Assembly (NCBI GenBank): GCA_019239425.1
Contig: JAFAZX010000088.1
Coordinates: 1-63,983, forward strand
Reading direction: 5' to 3'
DNA from: Acidobacteriota bacterium
GTDB taxonomy: Bacteria > Acidobacteriota > Blastocatellia > Pyrinomonadales > Pyrinomonadaceae
Length of the DNA: 63,983 nucleotides
Shown: positions 63,540 to 63,983 of the stretch, in pieces
Numbering within the stretch: the stretch's first letter is position 1
Layout of the letters: every line of letters starts with the position of its first letter
Translations under genes and position numbers: made by a program
Notes under the pieces: generated by a model
What the model saw: the letters and a program-made list of their open reading frames with translations, nothing else
What the model was told of the DNA's origin: nothing
The model's database searches: none

Positions 63540-63983
63540 TTGAGGACGGGCGACCTTCTACTGGGCCGGACGTTCGAAGACGTGACGAGACCCGAGTTCG
63601 AGATCGAAAGCGCCGAAGACTACGAGCTGACGCAGGCGGCGTCGGCGGGAGACATGGCGGCGTTCGAGGAGCTGTACTCGCGCCACTCGCGCCGGGTCTA
63701 CAGCTTGTGCCTGCGGATGACGGCGAACACGGCCGAGGCCGAAGACCTCGCCCAGGAGGTCTTCATCCAGCTCTACCGCAAGGCCGGCTCCTTCCGCGGC
63801 GAGTCGGCGTTTACGACGTGGCTGCACCGGCTGACGGTCAACCAGGTGTTGATGCACTTCCGGCGGCGGGGCGTGAAGGTCGAGCAGGTGACGGAGGACG
63901 GCGAGTCGCCGCAGCAGGTGGTGGCGGGGACGGAGAACCCGGCGAGCATGCCGGTGGTCGACCGCATCGCGCTGGACAAGGCG
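63540..63983 (+). CDS. ECF RNA polymerase sigma factor, C-terminus outside window
   Basis: The first 148 codons are present. Region 2 is clear: AAFEELYSRHSRRVYSLCLRM in part, AEDLAQEVFIQLYRK and FTTWLHRLTVNQVLMHFRRR. Region 4 is mostly missing. The N-terminus has about 27 extra residues before region 2. TTG 63540 is the start, with GGAG 9 nt upstream; a long leader precedes it. It is distinct from the sigma factor at 3718-4350. The partner anti-sigma gene, if any, would be to the right of the window. Confidence 0.9.
   Translation, partial: MRTGDLLLGRTFEDVTRPEFEIESAEDYELTQAASAGDMAAFEELYSRHSRRVYSLCLRMTANTAEAEDLAQEVFIQLYRKAGSFRGESAFTTWLHRLTVNQVLMHFRRRGVKVEQVTEDGESPQQVVAGTENPASMPVVDRIALDKA

Overview
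The window is about 64 kb of GC-rich DNA with strong GC bias at third codon positions, from a Gram-negative bacterium that is most likely an Acidobacteriota, plausibly of the Blastocatellia. This is an inference from a VWFA-related protein of the acidobacterial type (34638-36788), a very large Oar-like TonB-dependent receptor with an N-terminal carboxypeptidase-regulatory domain (42781-46539), many TTG starts, and abundant long intergenic palindromes. No rRNA, tRNA, CRISPR array, transposase or phage gene was seen.

Region 1 (1-13.8 kb) is housekeeping and stress: a cut-off cold-shock gene with a strong promoter and a leader of about 270 nt, an M23 peptidase, a small membrane protein, a B-box/TM protein, and a zf-HC2 anti-sigma factor behind an ECF sigma factor that has a GGAACTT-type promoter of its own. 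On the other strand follow a flippase-like membrane protein, nrdR-hsp20, lon, a LysM lytic transglycosylase (also behind a GGAACTT-type site), a ComM/YifB ATPase and a YdcF-type protein.

Region 2 (13.8-42.4 kb) is carbohydrate catabolism. A plus-strand run holds a GH2 enzyme, two GH38 alpha-mannosidases, an MFS carrier, an IolC-like kinase and a Cgl0159-like aldolase. A minus-strand trio follows (Asp/Glu-racemase-fold protein, OtnK, OtnC). Then come a ribose-type ABC binding lipoprotein and permease with no ATPase gene, a GtaA-like DUF4965 protein, the VWFA protein, a GmhA-like isomerase, a Tat-exported GH38 and a CehA/McbA-type PHP metallohydrolase.

Region 3 (42.4-58.5 kb) is a convergent pair of units. 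The TonB receptor reads right. A 12-kb minus-strand run reads left: ROK kinase, GH13, GH3, unknown secreted protein, GH92 and GH36. They meet at a perfect 20-bp terminator hairpin. Both units, and the ABC transporter, carry similar LacI-type operator candidates, so uptake, hydrolysis and sugar phosphorylation look co-regulated by a repressor encoded elsewhere. The enzyme set (GH38 x3, GH92, GH2, GH3, GH13, GH36) fits degradation of mannose-rich, N-glycan-like or mixed glycans.

Region 4 (58.5-64 kb) has a TPR protein, a structured intergenic segment ending in a terminator (sRNA candidate), a nitrilase-superfamily hydrolase, a secreted unknown, an ABC-2 ATPase/permease pair and the start of a second ECF sigma factor.

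The most unusual structural feature is a set of long, nearly perfect palindromes of several sequence families at gene borders. Some contribute stop codons, signal peptides or N-terminal extensions to neighbouring proteins.
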